Origin: CAZHON01 sp964534565
Lineage (GTDB): Bacteria > Patescibacteriota > Gracilibacteria > Peribacterales > Peribacteraceae
Assembly: GCA_964534565.1 (NCBI GenBank)
Contig: CAZHON010000001.1
Coordinates: 62,001 to 126,000 of the forward strand
Length of the DNA stretch: 64,000 bases
Reading direction: 5' to 3'
Within the stretch, counting starts at the first letter, position 1. Every line of letters begins with the position of its first letter. A program made the translations under genes and the position numbers. Shown here piece after piece: positions 54,039 to 62,568 of this stretch. The notes beneath the pieces were generated by a model, which was not told where the DNA came from, ran no database searches, and saw only the letters and a program-made list of their open reading frames with translations.

Positions 54039-54203
54039 TTACTTCGTGCTTCCTGCGCTGCCGCCGAGGTTCACATTGATTCCTGCAGGCTGAGCCGATG
54101 TGCCGCGCATGTTCTGCACGACGAGGTATGCAACGCCAAGGACCACGACGATTGCGATGATTGCGACGATGGCGGTGATACCGCTGGAGTCATTGTCTGC
54201 CAT
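54039..54203 (-). CDS. Small single-span membrane protein, 54 aa
   Basis: Not recognised. Short acidic start (MADNDSSG), one strongly hydrophobic helix (ITAIVAIIAIVVVLGVAYLV, residues 9-28), then a polar Gly/Ser/Asn-rich tail. By topology the tail is likely outside. A terminator follows directly. The leader CCCCTTTTTTCT is CT-rich with no Shine-Dalgarno. Lies 52 nt after the CNNM-type gene, perhaps in the same transcript. Confidence 0.7.
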   Translation of the reverse strand: MADNDSSGITAIVAIIAIVVVLGVAYLVVQNMRGTSAQPAGINVNLGGSAGSTK

Positions 54204-54255
54204 AGAAAAAAGGGGGAAAGGATATCTGCTCTAACGCACGAACAGACAAACTCTT

Positions 54256-55233
54256 TCACACTTCTTGCGCGGCGTCGCGTTCATCCTCAATTTCGCCCAC
54301 CAATTCCTCAAGGACATCTTCCAATGTGACAACACCGATCGTCTTCACGCCCGATTGTACGATCGCGAGATGCATCTGTTTTTTGCGGAACAAATTGAGC
54401 AAATCATCCGCACGTTCCGACTCCTGAACGAACAACACGGGGTGAAGCACGGTCGTTACGGGTTTCTTCTCTTCATCGTCCGCCATCATCTGCAAAATTT
54501 CATGACTGAATACCACTCCGCCGATGTCATCCATCGAAGTGCCGTACACCGGGTAGCGGGAGTACGGATTGTCGAACACCACTTTTGCCGCGCGGCGCAT
54601 TGTTGCATTCATGGGAATTCCGATGACTTCGCTCAGCGGCTTCATGATGTCTTTTGCTTTGCGATCATTGAGAACGAACGCACGGTGAATGAGTTTTCGT
54701 TCGTCGGAGTCGATGTGCCCTGCGGTTCCTCCCATATTCACGAGCGCACGGATTTGTTCTTCGGTTCCAATGTGACGTTCACCGCTCTTGAACAGTTTCA
54801 CGAAATGATCGAGCACCCAGACGATCGGTGTGAGTACCCACACGGCCGCACGAATCAAAGGAGCGGAGCAACGGCTGATGGTTGGGCTGTAGTGTGCACC
54901 GATGGCCTTGGGAATAATTTCTGAAAACAGAATCGTTCCAAATGTCAGAATTGCCGTGACGATTCCAATGCCAGCGCTCTCAAAGAGTTCTCCTGCCCAA
55001 TGCCCAATCCACACGGGTCCCAGAATGTTGGTGATGTTTGTCAGAATCGCGAGTGTGATGATCGTTTTGGTGAGATGTTTTTGGAGCGTCTTGAGCGGAC
55101 GCGCTCCGTATAATTTTTTCCCGATCATTTCTTCCACTTCCGCATGCGAAACACTCAGCACAGCCGTGTCGACCATTGCCCACATGCCCGAAAGCAGAAT
55201 GAAGCAGACGATGAGGATGCTAAGTGAGAGCAC
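54256..55233 (-). CDS. CNNM/CorC-type membrane protein (DUF21 plus CBS pair)
   Basis: 325 aa. DUF21 membrane domain at about 1-150 (SHAEVEEMIGKKLYGARPL, ILFSEIIPKAIGAHYSP), then two CBS domains (MKPLSEVIGIPMNATMRRAA to TIGVVTLEDVLEELVGEIED). The family exports magnesium or other divalent cations. The C-terminal CorC_HlyC domain present in longer members is missing. Start is GTG 55233; TATAGT (55247-55242) is 8 nt before it, so probably leaderless. Confidence 0.9.
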   Translation of the reverse strand: MLSLSILIVCFILLSGMWAMVDTAVLSVSHAEVEEMIGKKLYGARPLKTLQKHLTKTIITLAILTNITNILGPVWIGHWAGELFESAGIGIVTAILTFGTILFSEIIPKAIGAHYSPTISRCSAPLIRAAVWVLTPIVWVLDHFVKLFKSGERHIGTEEQIRALVNMGGTAGHIDSDERKLIHRAFVLNDRKAKDIMKPLSEVIGIPMNATMRRAAKVVFDNPYSRYPVYGTSMDDIGGVVFSHEILQMMADDEEKKPVTTVLHPVLFVQESERADDLLNLFRKKQMHLAIVQSGVKTIGVVTLEDVLEELVGEIEDERDAAQEV

Positions 55234-55261
55234 GATAAGGGACTATAGCAGAAAAGCCGCC

Positions 55262-55519
55262 TTATACATCGATGAAATCCCTCTCCATCTCTTTTCGCAC
55301 TGTTCGCGTGCGGTAGAGGAAGAACAGGACGACGAGGATTGTGAGTGTGAGGTCATCCAATTCTCCCAGAAGTGGCAGGAAGTCGGGGATGACATCGAAC
55401 GGAAGAAGGTCATAGCCCACTGCGCCGCCGAGGAGAATTTTTGCGAGGAGCGGGGTCTTTCGATGAAAGATCGCAAACCACGCGATGCGAATCTTTTGCC
55501 ACAAGGAGAGGGGAGCCAT
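55262..55519 (-). CDS. DUF1232 small membrane protein
   Basis: 85 aa. KTPLLAKILLGGAVGYDLLP and PFDVIPDFLPLLGELDDLT carry the YDLLPxDxIPD signature of DUF1232 (YkvA-like). Two hydrophobic stretches; function unknown in the family. Start ATG 55519 (MAPLSLWQKIRIAW), where the family sequence begins; the frame extends further upstream without similarity. Confidence 0.85.
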   Translation of the reverse strand: MAPLSLWQKIRIAWFAIFHRKTPLLAKILLGGAVGYDLLPFDVIPDFLPLLGELDDLTLTILVVLFFLYRTRTVRKEMERDFIDV

Positions 55520-55653
55520 GAGCGCAGTGTATATGTCAGTTCGAGCACCTCGATAGAGTAAGTGAGTTATCAGTTCGAGCGTAGACGAGAACTGCTTATA
55601 GAGATTGCTCGGTACAGGCTCCGACGAGAACTGATGAGTGGTAGAATGTCCGT

Positions 55654-55977
55654 ATGGCAACCAAACAATCGACTGCGGACTATTTGGTCGATCAGGTCTC
55701 CGGCGCAGGAGATGTGCGCGTTCGGAAAATGTTCGGTGAGTATGCGCTCTACTTGAACGACAAAGTTGTCGCGCTCATTTGTGATGATCAGTTCTTCCTG
55801 AAGCCGACGAAAAGCGGCGAGGAATTACTCGGTACCGTTGAAGAAGGAGAACCCTACCCCGGGTCCAAGCCATACTTCAGAATCTCGGAAGAGTTATGGG
55901 AAGATCGTGAGTTACTGACAAATCTGATTCTTTGTACGTACGAAGAATTGCCGGAGAAGAAAAAGAAGTCACGGTAA
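55654..55977 (+). CDS. TfoX N-terminal-domain protein
   Basis: 107 aa. VRVRKMFGEYALYLNDKVVA, CDDQFFLKPTKSGEELL, and PGSKPYFRISEELWEDRELL match the TfoX_N fold (competence regulator of Haemophilus and Vibrio); the C-terminal TfoX domain is absent. Single-domain members have unknown function. Extended -10 TGGTAGAAT (55639-55647) ends 6 nt before the ATG: leaderless. Confidence 0.88.
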   Translation: MATKQSTADYLVDQVSGAGDVRVRKMFGEYALYLNDKVVALICDDQFFLKPTKSGEELLGTVEEGEPYPGSKPYFRISEELWEDRELLTNLILCTYEELPEKKKKSR

Positions 55978-56042
55978 GATTCTATTGATAGCAGGAGATG
56001 AGTCCCAACATGGTGTTCGTGTCTTGCTGCCAGATTGGCTTA

Positions 56043-56071
56043 TTGCATAAACCAGAAAGAAAACTCAGAAT
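56043..56071 (+). promoter_or_regulatory. Leaderless promoter of the phosphoesterase gene
   Basis: TTGCAT (56043-56048), 17 nt, CAGAAT (56066-56071), 6 nt, ATG. Confidence 0.55.
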
Positions 56072-56077
56072 CCCTCC

Positions 56078-56737
56078 ATGACTTCACGGATGATTGCGAT
56101 TGGAGATATACACGGTTGTTCTCTGGCTCTCAGTGCTCTTCTAAATGCAATCTGTCCTGAACAAGGAGATGTGATTGTGACTTTGGGTGACTATGTCGAT
56201 CGAGGATTGGATTCTAAGGGGGCGATCGATCAACTCATCGATTTGAAAAGTGTGTGCACAGTCGTTTCCATTTTAGGAAACCATGATGAAATGATGTTAC
56301 GCTCACGAACTGATAAGAATGCCTTTCGAGAATGGATGAATTACGGAGGAATTTCTGCGTTGGATTCTTATGGAGAAACTGGAGATATGCGCCTGATTCC
56401 TTCTACCCACATTCATTTTCTTGAAACTTGTGTTTCCTACTTTGAAACAGACACTCATTTTTTTGTGCATGCCAATTACCGTCCTGATCTTCCTCTTTCC
56501 GAGCAAGATGAACGAACGTTACGCTGGCTTTCTTTAAAGGATGTCGTGCCAGGTCCTCATATGTCAGGAAAAATTGCAGTTCTTGGACATACGACACAAA
56601 AACAAGTGCTCGATTTAGGGTATCTACTTTGCATCGACACTGCCTGTTATGAGAATGGTTGGCTTACGGCGATAGACGTTGCGACAAAAAAACTTTGGCA
56701 AGCGAATGAAGCTGGTCAGATGAAAGAGGTAATCTAA
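56078..56737 (+). CDS. Metallophosphoesterase, PPP/ApaH-like
   Basis: 219 aa. GDIHGCSLAL, GDYVDRGLDSKG and GNHDEMML are the three metal motifs of the PPP family; a later HTTQ (GHTTQKQV) gives the last His. Either a Ser/Thr protein phosphatase or a dinucleoside tetraphosphatase; length and sequence do not decide. Follows the TfoX-like gene by 100 nt and has its own promoter. Confidence 0.86.
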   Translation: MTSRMIAIGDIHGCSLALSALLNAICPEQGDVIVTLGDYVDRGLDSKGAIDQLIDLKSVCTVVSILGNHDEMMLRSRTDKNAFREWMNYGGISALDSYGETGDMRLIPSTHIHFLETCVSYFETDTHFFVHANYRPDLPLSEQDERTLRWLSLKDVVPGPHMSGKIAVLGHTTQKQVLDLGYLLCIDTACYENGWLTAIDVATKKLWQANEAGQMKEVI

Positions 56738-56866
56738 CGAAAATTTTACAAAGATTCGTGATTCTTATGGAGTCGATGACCGCCCGGCTACGTCCTTGAG
56801 CTATGCCGTGGCTAGAGTCTCTCTATTTTTTGAGCGATTCCGGCATCGTCCACAGACGAAGCCGAA

Positions 56867-56941
56867 TGGAGCCACCTTCGAGATTTGAACTCGAGACCCT
56901 CGGTTTACGATACCGATGCTCTACCACTGAGCTAAGGTGGC
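56867..56941 (-). tRNA. tRNA-Thr(CGT), CCA encoded
   Basis: Full cloverleaf on the minus strand: acceptor GCCACCT/AGGTGGC, D stem GCTC/GAGC, anticodon stem TCGGT/ACCGA with loop ATCGTAA (anticodon CGT), T arm TCGAG-TTCAAAT-CTCGA, discriminator T, then CCA. It reads ACG codons. The only tRNA found in the window. Confidence 0.96.
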
Positions 56942-57058
56942 CTAGTGTGTTCTGCAGACAGAAAGAACGTCTCCGATCGAGTCGGGCTGGGAGTGTACAA
57001 GGCCAACGCCGCTCCCTACAAGACCCTTTAGGGACAGAGTTTGCTAGGATGCGCCTAC

Positions 57059-58132
57059 ATGAACAGGGCGGCACTTACATGGTCGGCACTCGGGGTTCTG
57101 AACAAGACGCGCTATGACGCCATTTTGGCGATCTATGGAGACTTGGACCAGGCGCTCAAGCACATGAGCGAAGAACTTCTTTCCGCACTCGGTTGCCGTG
57201 AGGAAACGGTGCGCGACACGCTCATGCGTCTCGAGGAATTGAATATGGAGAACTATGAGCGACAACTGACGACGCTCGGCATTCAATTTCTGACGATTGA
57301 AGACAGTGCGTATCCGTCTCCCTTACGAAACATTCCTGACCCTCCTGTCTTTCTCTATGCGAAAGGAGATCTGTCGATTGCCGATCGACCATCGATTGCG
57401 CTCGTTGGTACGCGACAGATGAATCAGTATGGAAAACATGTGACGCAAATTTTCACTCCTGCATTTGTGCAGGCGCAGCTTGTGACTGTCAGCGGACTCG
57501 CAGAGGGGATTGATACCGAGGCTGCACTCGAGACGCTTCGCGCAGGAGGAAAACATATCGCTGTTCTGGGACAGGGAATGATGACTATTCCGAGCAGTAA
57601 GAAAAAATTGATGGAAGAAATTATTCAGAAAGGTGGGCTTATTCTTTCAGAGTTCCCACTCGGCCAGGATTCCGGTCGTTACACGTTTCCTGCGCGCAAT
57701 CGCATCATATCCGGTCTTTCAAGAGTGACTGTTGTGTTACAGGCCCCCGCGAAAAGCGGAGCGCTTATCACCGCGGACTTTGCACTGGAACAGGGAAAGG
57801 ATGTGTTTGTGATTCCGGGTCCCATCACGGACCCAACATATGAAGGAAGTAATCAGTGGATTGCGCGCGGTCAGGCGAAGCTGGTGGCAACGCCCAATGA
57901 CGTGTTGCAGGAGATGGGGGTGATTACACCGACAGCGACGGAATCGGTGTTCACGTCCGATGACCCCACTGAACAGTCGGTGTGGAATCAGTTGAGTTCC
58001 GTTCCGCAGATTGCAGACGACATCGTTCTCAAGACGGGACTCGCAACGTCGGTAGTCAGTGCCGCACTGACGATGCTTGAATTGAAAGGAGCGGTCCGCT
58101 CGGTGGGAGCGGGGCAGTGGGTCCGTGCGTAA
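57059..58132 (+). CDS. dprA: DNA-processing protein DprA
   Basis: 357 aa; loads RecA on incoming single-stranded DNA during transformation. Helix-hairpin-helix N-terminus (ALGVLNKTRYDAILAIYGDL), Rossmann domain with ALVGTRQMNQYGK, VSGLAEGIDTEAALETLRAG, FPARNRIISGLSR and EGSNQWIARGQAKLV, and a C-terminal winged helix (about 300-357). Start ATG 57059: extended -10 TGCTAGGAT (57042-57050) ends 8 nt before it. A TTG 18 nt upstream lies inside that box. Confidence 0.95.
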   Translation: MNRAALTWSALGVLNKTRYDAILAIYGDLDQALKHMSEELLSALGCREETVRDTLMRLEELNMENYERQLTTLGIQFLTIEDSAYPSPLRNIPDPPVFLYAKGDLSIADRPSIALVGTRQMNQYGKHVTQIFTPAFVQAQLVTVSGLAEGIDTEAALETLRAGGKHIAVLGQGMMTIPSSKKKLMEEIIQKGGLILSEFPLGQDSGRYTFPARNRIISGLSRVTVVLQAPAKSGALITADFALEQGKDVFVIPGPITDPTYEGSNQWIARGQAKLVATPNDVLQEMGVITPTATESVFTSDDPTEQSVWNQLSSVPQIADDIVLKTGLATSVVSAALTMLELKGAVRSVGAGQWVRA

Positions 58133-58253
58133 TCGACTTGCGAAGAATTGCACTCTTCGGTGTGCTTGCATGCTCTTTTCGTACGGAATGCTAGTCTGAC
58201 GGCGACCTTTCCTACAGTCGCAATTTGCGACTCTCCTCTTCCCTTTCCTTTTT

Positions 58254-59135
58254 ATGGCTGCCTCTCCTCTCGGTACGCTGCTTACACAGAGTGTGAATTT
58301 TTATCAGAAACACTGGAAGCCCATCCTTCTCGGTGCGCTCGTATTTGGAACAATCAGCAGTTCGATGAAAATTTCGATGGTGAGTCGTTTGTCCGATCGT
58401 TCCACGGAAATGATGCAAACACTGGGGGTCGACCCTTCGCTCATGGCCGAATACCAGCGCCGATTGCAGATGGGAGACAGCACCGGTGCTCAGCAAATTG
58501 CCGAACAGATGGGTGACAAGGTGAAGACACAGATTGCAAATATGACTGAAGAAGAAAGACAGGCAATGGTCGGACGTCAGGTCATGGGTATGTTCGCACT
58601 CGCTCCGACATTCGGTCTGGGGCTTCTGCTCTCCATCCTCTTCGGTGTCATCGCGTCGGTGTACTACTTCCTCATTGCTCTTCGTGCCACGAATGATGTC
58701 GGAACATTGTTGAAAGAAATGGTGACGTACGCGCTGCCGATGTGTGGTCTCTGGATTTGGATGTTCTTGCGTTCGTTCGCATGGATTCCTTTCATCGGCG
58801 TGATTCCCGCAATCATTTTCTATCCACGCTTCATTGCGGCTCCACTCCTCATGATTGAACAGAAGAAAGGAATCGTCGAAAGTGTATCGATGAGCATGGA
58901 GAAGACGCAGGGGTACTGGCCAAAGATTGTCGGAAACTTTTTGGTCGTGGGCGTGTGTGCATTCATTGCATCCATTCTGCTGGGGGTTGTCATCGGGGCC
59001 GTCGCACTTGCGGCACCAAGCATCGGTACATGGGCTATGGCTGCCGTACAACAGGGAGTCAGTGTGTTCTTCGTCGTCTTCGGTGTCTTCTTGGCACGCA
59101 CGATTCTTGCAAACCCCGTTTCCAAAAAAGCGTAA
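58254..59135 (+). CDS. Multispan membrane protein, paralogue 1
   Basis: 293 aa, not recognised precisely. About five hydrophobic helices after an amphipathic insert of about 75 residues (DRSTEMMQTLGVDPSLMAEY...EEERQAMVGRQ). VSMSMEKTQGYWPKIVGNFLV resembles a motif of DUF975/YesL-type bacterial membrane proteins. The next gene is similar in layout, so a duplication is likely. TGCTAGTCT (58189-58197) is an extended -10 about 55 nt upstream. Confidence 0.7.
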   Translation: MAASPLGTLLTQSVNFYQKHWKPILLGALVFGTISSSMKISMVSRLSDRSTEMMQTLGVDPSLMAEYQRRLQMGDSTGAQQIAEQMGDKVKTQIANMTEEERQAMVGRQVMGMFALAPTFGLGLLLSILFGVIASVYYFLIALRATNDVGTLLKEMVTYALPMCGLWIWMFLRSFAWIPFIGVIPAIIFYPRFIAAPLLMIEQKKGIVESVSMSMEKTQGYWPKIVGNFLVVGVCAFIASILLGVVIGAVALAAPSIGTWAMAAVQQGVSVFFVVFGVFLARTILANPVSKKA

Positions 59136-59159
59136 TCCTTTTTTCTTTCTTTCTCCCTC

Positions 59160-59924
59160 ATGACAACTGCCAAATTTCCATCCATCGGACAGCTGCTCAA
59201 AGCGAGCGGCACCTACGTACGAAAAAACTTCAAGAAGGCGATGGTGCCCGTAGTGTTGTTCGGACTCACGATTTTCCTCTCGTTGTTTGCGATCATATAT
59301 GCGGCGGTTGCGTACGGACAATTCTCCGAAGCAGATCCGATGAATCTCCGTGCCATGATCATGATTGTGTTTCCGGCGGTCGTTGTGTTGATTATTGCAG
59401 GAATTTTCAATCGTCTCTGGAGTCTCACGTGGGCTCGTGGTCCGTCGAAGTCGGGCTTCTGGCGTGTGTTGCTCCCTCTCGTTGGGCTGTGCATTCTCTT
59501 CATGCTCATCTCCAATATTCCTTACTTGATCATGGCATTCTTCGTCCCACAGCAGTGGCAGTGGGTCGTGTCGATTCTTGTTGTTCTGTGGACGCTCTAC
59601 ATCGTGTCTCGCGCGCTTGCTGCACTGCTCTACGTCATTCGCGACCGCACGCCGGTACTTGAAAGCATTCGCAAAAGCTTGAAGCAGACGGAGAAAATTT
59701 GGCTCAGTGTCGCACTGCGTATTGTTGTGTTCGACATCATTTTGGTTATCACCGTGTGTGCGATTGTGGGACTGTTTGGTCTGATTATCTTTGTGGTTCC
59801 CGTTTCGCTTCTCATCAAGGTGCCGGTTGTTCTGCTGCTCGGAGTGTGTCTTTCTGAAACAATCGAACTCTGCGCGGCAAGTTTCTTGCTGCGCGTTGCT
59901 GAAGCAATCGAGAAGACGCGTTAA
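59160..59924 (+). CDS. Multispan membrane protein, paralogue 2
   Basis: 254 aa, five or six hydrophobic helices. Shared layout with the preceding gene: FPSIGQLLKASGTYVRKNFK at the N-terminus and VLESIRKSLKQTEKIWLSVA near residue 165, comparable to VESVSMSMEKTQGYW in paralogue 1. Function unknown. CT-rich leader (TTTCTTTCTCCCTC). The 3' end overlaps tpiA on the other strand by 4 bases. Confidence 0.7.
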   Translation: MTTAKFPSIGQLLKASGTYVRKNFKKAMVPVVLFGLTIFLSLFAIIYAAVAYGQFSEADPMNLRAMIMIVFPAVVVLIIAGIFNRLWSLTWARGPSKSGFWRVLLPLVGLCILFMLISNIPYLIMAFFVPQQWQWVVSILVVLWTLYIVSRALAALLYVIRDRTPVLESIRKSLKQTEKIWLSVALRIVVFDIILVITVCAIVGLFGLIIFVVPVSLLIKVPVVLLLGVCLSETIELCAASFLLRVAEAIEKTR

Positions 59925-60637
59925 TTCGCGCGTGCAATCTCCACGATCGAAGCGAATGTTCGCGGTTCAAGCGAGCATCCTCCGACGATGAATCCGTCCA
60001 CGTCCTCCTGTGCGAGGAGCGCTGCGGCGTTCTTTTCATCGACGGACCCTCCGTACAGAATTCGTGTTTCCGTGCGCGTGCTCTCCGCCAGCAGTCCGCG
60101 CAGATACGCATGAATTTCCTGCGCCTTCTCCGGCGTTGCGGAAACTCCCGATCCGATTGCCCACATGGGTTCGTAGGCAAGCACCAGGTTCGGTGTGATC
60201 ATCGTGTGGATCATTCCGATCTGTCGCTTCAACACTTCTTTTGTTTTTCCTGCATCGTGTTCTTCCTTAGTTTCCCCGACACAGAGAATGGGGTGCATTC
60301 CCGCTTCGATTGCGGCGATCACCTGTTCGATGACGAAGGCATCGCTCTCTCCATGGTGTCGTCGGCGTTCACTGTGACCGCAGAGGACATAGCGGCAACC
60401 CGCTTCTTTGAGCATCGTAATGCTGAGATCTCCGGTGAAGGCTCCACTCTGTTCCGGTCGTCCGGCTTGGGCACCTGTCACCAACTCCGCGTCGCGGCAG
60501 CGGGCCAAATCGAGCGCGGTGGGAAAGACGACAATGTCACAGTCCCCGTGATTTCGGTACGGGCTGTCCTCTGCATCGAATCCCTGAGGGGCGGAATGCA
60601 TTTTCCAGTTGGCTGCGATGAGGTGTTTGCGAGACAT
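59921..60637 (-). CDS. tpiA: Triosephosphate isomerase
   Basis: 238 aa; interconverts DHAP and glyceraldehyde 3-phosphate. AANWKMH (Lys), CGHSERR (electrophilic His), AYEPMWAIGSG (catalytic Glu) and ILYGGSV, VGGCSL (phosphate loop) are all intact. About 12 residues shorter than the E. coli enzyme, with a trimmed N-terminal region (HSAPQGFDAEDSPY). Stands alone rather than with gap/pgk. Confidence 0.95.
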   Translation of the reverse strand: MSRKHLIAANWKMHSAPQGFDAEDSPYRNHGDCDIVVFPTALDLARCRDAELVTGAQAGRPEQSGAFTGDLSITMLKEAGCRYVLCGHSERRRHHGESDAFVIEQVIAAIEAGMHPILCVGETKEEHDAGKTKEVLKRQIGMIHTMITPNLVLAYEPMWAIGSGVSATPEKAQEIHAYLRGLLAESTRTETRILYGGSVDEKNAAALLAQEDVDGFIVGGCSLEPRTFASIVEIARAN

Positions 60638-60689
60638 GCCGCACCACGATAGCAGCGAAGCGCACCTTCTGCATCGGGCGAAAAAACGC

Positions 60690-60702
60690 TATAATAGAAG
60701 CC
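60690..60702 (+). promoter_or_regulatory. Consensus -10 of rpiB, leaderless spacing
   Basis: Perfect TATAAT (60690-60695) ends 7 nt before the ATG. The -35 (TTCTGC at 60667) is poor. Confidence 0.7.
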
Positions 60703-61146
60703 ATGAACCACCCAGTGCGCGTCGTACTAGGCACGGACCATGCGGGGTTCCGCTTGAAAGAGGTAATGAAGCAACATCTCGTGCATAAACATATCGATGT
60801 GATCGATGTTGGAACGTTTTCAGAAGAGCCGGTCGATTACCCGGCAATTATGCGTGCAGCGTGTGCCGCAGGATTGGAACAGGACTGCCCCATCATTCTT
60901 TTCGGTGGCAGTGGCAACGGAGAGCAGATCGCAGCGAACAAAGTTCCAGGCATTCGCGCGGCACTTGGGTATTCGCCCGAAATTGCGCAACTGGCTCGCT
61001 CGCACAACGACGCGAATGCACTCTCCATCGGCGCCCGCTTTACCGATGCCCCGACCGCACGCGCAATGGTCGACGTCTTCCTCTCGACACCATTTGAAGG
61101 CGGACGACACATCGCGCGCATCGCCGATATCGAACCCACACTATGA
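60703..61146 (+). CDS. rpiB: Ribose-5-phosphate isomerase B, Cys-less type
   Basis: 147 aa; ribulose 5-phosphate to ribose 5-phosphate. GTDHAGFRLKEVMKQHL and SGNGEQIAANKVPGIRAALG match RpiB. The catalytic Cys of the E. coli type (CGTGIG) is replaced: FGGSGNGEQIAANK, the form seen in mycobacterial RpiB where a Glu acts as base. HNDANALSIGAR is also conserved. Overlaps rpe by ATGA. Confidence 0.93.
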   Translation: MNHPVRVVLGTDHAGFRLKEVMKQHLVHKHIDVIDVGTFSEEPVDYPAIMRAACAAGLEQDCPIILFGGSGNGEQIAANKVPGIRAALGYSPEIAQLARSHNDANALSIGARFTDAPTARAMVDVFLSTPFEGGRHIARIADIEPTL

Positions 61147-61781
61147 AGATTCTCATCACGCCATCGATTCTGTCGGCAGACATGGGTCATCTTCAGCAGG
61201 AGATTGATTCCGTTGCGTCTGTCTGCGATTGGATTCAAGTGGATGTGATGGACGGTCACTTCGTTCCTAACCTCAGCTTCGGCGCGCCTGTGATTGCGTG
61301 CATCAACACGTCCGTTCCACTCGACATTCATTTGATGGTTCAAAATCCCGCTGATCGCATTGCGGAATTCCTCAAGCTTTCGGTGCACAACATCACGTTT
61401 CATGCCGAGGCGGTCAAAGATACCGATTCACGCCGAGCCCTTCTGGAAGCCATTCACAAAGGAGGGGCGACCGCCGGAATTGCAATCAATCCCGAAACCC
61501 CACTCGCTGCAATCGATGACGTTATGGGAGAAGTCGATCTGGTGCTCATTATGTCCGTTCACCCGGGATTCGGAGGACAGGAATTTATGCCGGAGGTGCT
61601 GGAGAAGGTGAAAACATTGCGAGCAAAATTTCCGAATCTCATGATTCAGATGGATGGGGGAGTGAGCGACAAGACAGCAAAGAGGTGCATCGAGGCCGGT
61701 GCGAACAATCTCGTTGCAGGAAAATTCATCTTCGCGGCAAAGGACCGTGCAGCAGCCATCTCTTCTCTCCGCGTCTCATGA
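61143..61781 (+). CDS. rpe: Ribulose-phosphate 3-epimerase
   Basis: 212 aa; ribulose 5-phosphate to xylulose 5-phosphate. TPSILSADMGHL, DVMDGHFVPNLSFG, DIHLMVQNP, MSVHPGFGGQEFMPEVLEKV and MDGGVSDKTAK carry the metal and catalytic residues. In an operon with rpiB and the DUF192 gene, each linked by a 4-base overlap. Confidence 0.96.
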   Translation: MKILITPSILSADMGHLQQEIDSVASVCDWIQVDVMDGHFVPNLSFGAPVIACINTSVPLDIHLMVQNPADRIAEFLKLSVHNITFHAEAVKDTDSRRALLEAIHKGGATAGIAINPETPLAAIDDVMGEVDLVLIMSVHPGFGGQEFMPEVLEKVKTLRAKFPNLMIQMDGGVSDKTAKRCIEAGANNLVAGKFIFAAKDRAAAISSLRVS

Positions 61782-62236
61782 AAAAATTCTTTGCGTTGTC
61801 CGTGACGATCTTTCTGTGTGCATGTCATGCGACAACATCGACTCCCACCGTTTCGTTGCAGTCGCCCGCAGGAGAAGAGTTGTCTCTTCAGGTTGAACTG
61901 GCCGACACGCCAGCGCAGCAGGAGAAAGGGTTGATGGATCGCACCGAATTGCCCGAAGGGAAAGGGATGCTCTTTCGATTCAAGGTCGAGGCACCGATTG
62001 GATTTTGGATGAAGGATACGTTGATCCCACTCGATATCGTGTTCTTCGATCACGCAGGAACATTCGTGTCATCGGCAAGCATGCCGCTTTGCACGTCTGA
62101 CCCTTGTCCTCCATTCCGTCCGGTGCGACCGGCGATGTACGCAATCGAGTTACCGTACGGGTACCTCAGCACACACGGTATCCATTCCGGTTGGACACTT
62201 ACGCATCTGGATTCTCTTCCTCCGTTGGCTCAGTAG
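61778..62236 (+). CDS. DUF192 lipoprotein
   Basis: 152 aa. Lipoprotein-type signal: MKKFFALSVTIFLCACHATT. The DUF192 domain has ELADTPAQQEKGLMDRTELP, GMLFRFKVEAPIGFWMKDTL and PLDIVFFDHAG. Family function unknown (small extracytoplasmic domain). Overlaps rpe by ATGA; in-frame sequence upstream belongs to the rpe region. Confidence 0.88.
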   Translation: MKKFFALSVTIFLCACHATTSTPTVSLQSPAGEELSLQVELADTPAQQEKGLMDRTELPEGKGMLFRFKVEAPIGFWMKDTLIPLDIVFFDHAGTFVSSASMPLCTSDPCPPFRPVRPAMYAIELPYGYLSTHGIHSGWTLTHLDSLPPLAQ

Positions 62237-62417
62237 GGTCGAGGCGTCGTGCTCCCTCCTTCTTTCCCTTGAGCGTATCGACCGCTTTTTTGTGCGCCTT
62301 CAAACCGATATTGCCCACACCTTCGTGGTCATAATTATGGGCACCCAACGCATAGGCCAAGGTGTTGGATGAATCCGTTTGCGTTTCGCCGTCGTAGTGG
62401 TGGTGATCTTGATCCAT
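62199..62417 (-). CDS. Hypothetical protein, 72 aa
   Basis: Not recognised. MDQDHHHYDGETQTDSSNTL, then ALGAHNYDHEGVGNIGLKAH and a charged C-terminus. Soluble, His-rich start. It overlaps the 3' end of the DUF192 gene by 38 bases on the opposite strand, which weakens the case, but its composition looks natural. Confidence 0.45.
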   Translation of the reverse strand: MDQDHHHYDGETQTDSSNTLAYALGAHNYDHEGVGNIGLKAHKKAVDTLKGKKEGARRLDPTEPTEEENPDA

Positions 62418-62568
62418 AGCTCTATTGAACTACTAATGTATTCATACTGCAAACCATTCATGTTCCAATGTGACAAGGTACATCAATAATTGCAGAAAGA
62501 AGCCATGTATTCGATGTGTCGGATGTCCGATTCATCGTATTTTTTGTGCATATTTTAGAGTGGGTCGT

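Noticed and set aside
53112..54329. 405-residue plus-strand frame opposite adenosine deaminase and the 54-aa gene
   Set aside because: Runs antisense through an identified gene and a small gene with its own terminator; no family resemblance.
56750..56830. tRNA-like stretch next to tRNA-Thr (GCCCGGCTACG, CGGTCATCGACTCC on the minus strand)
   Set aside because: No cloverleaf can be drawn; acceptor and anticodon arms do not pair.
58212..59321. 369-residue frame antisense to membrane paralogue 1
   Set aside because: Polar, His-rich mirror of a hydrophobic gene, typical of antisense to membrane proteins.
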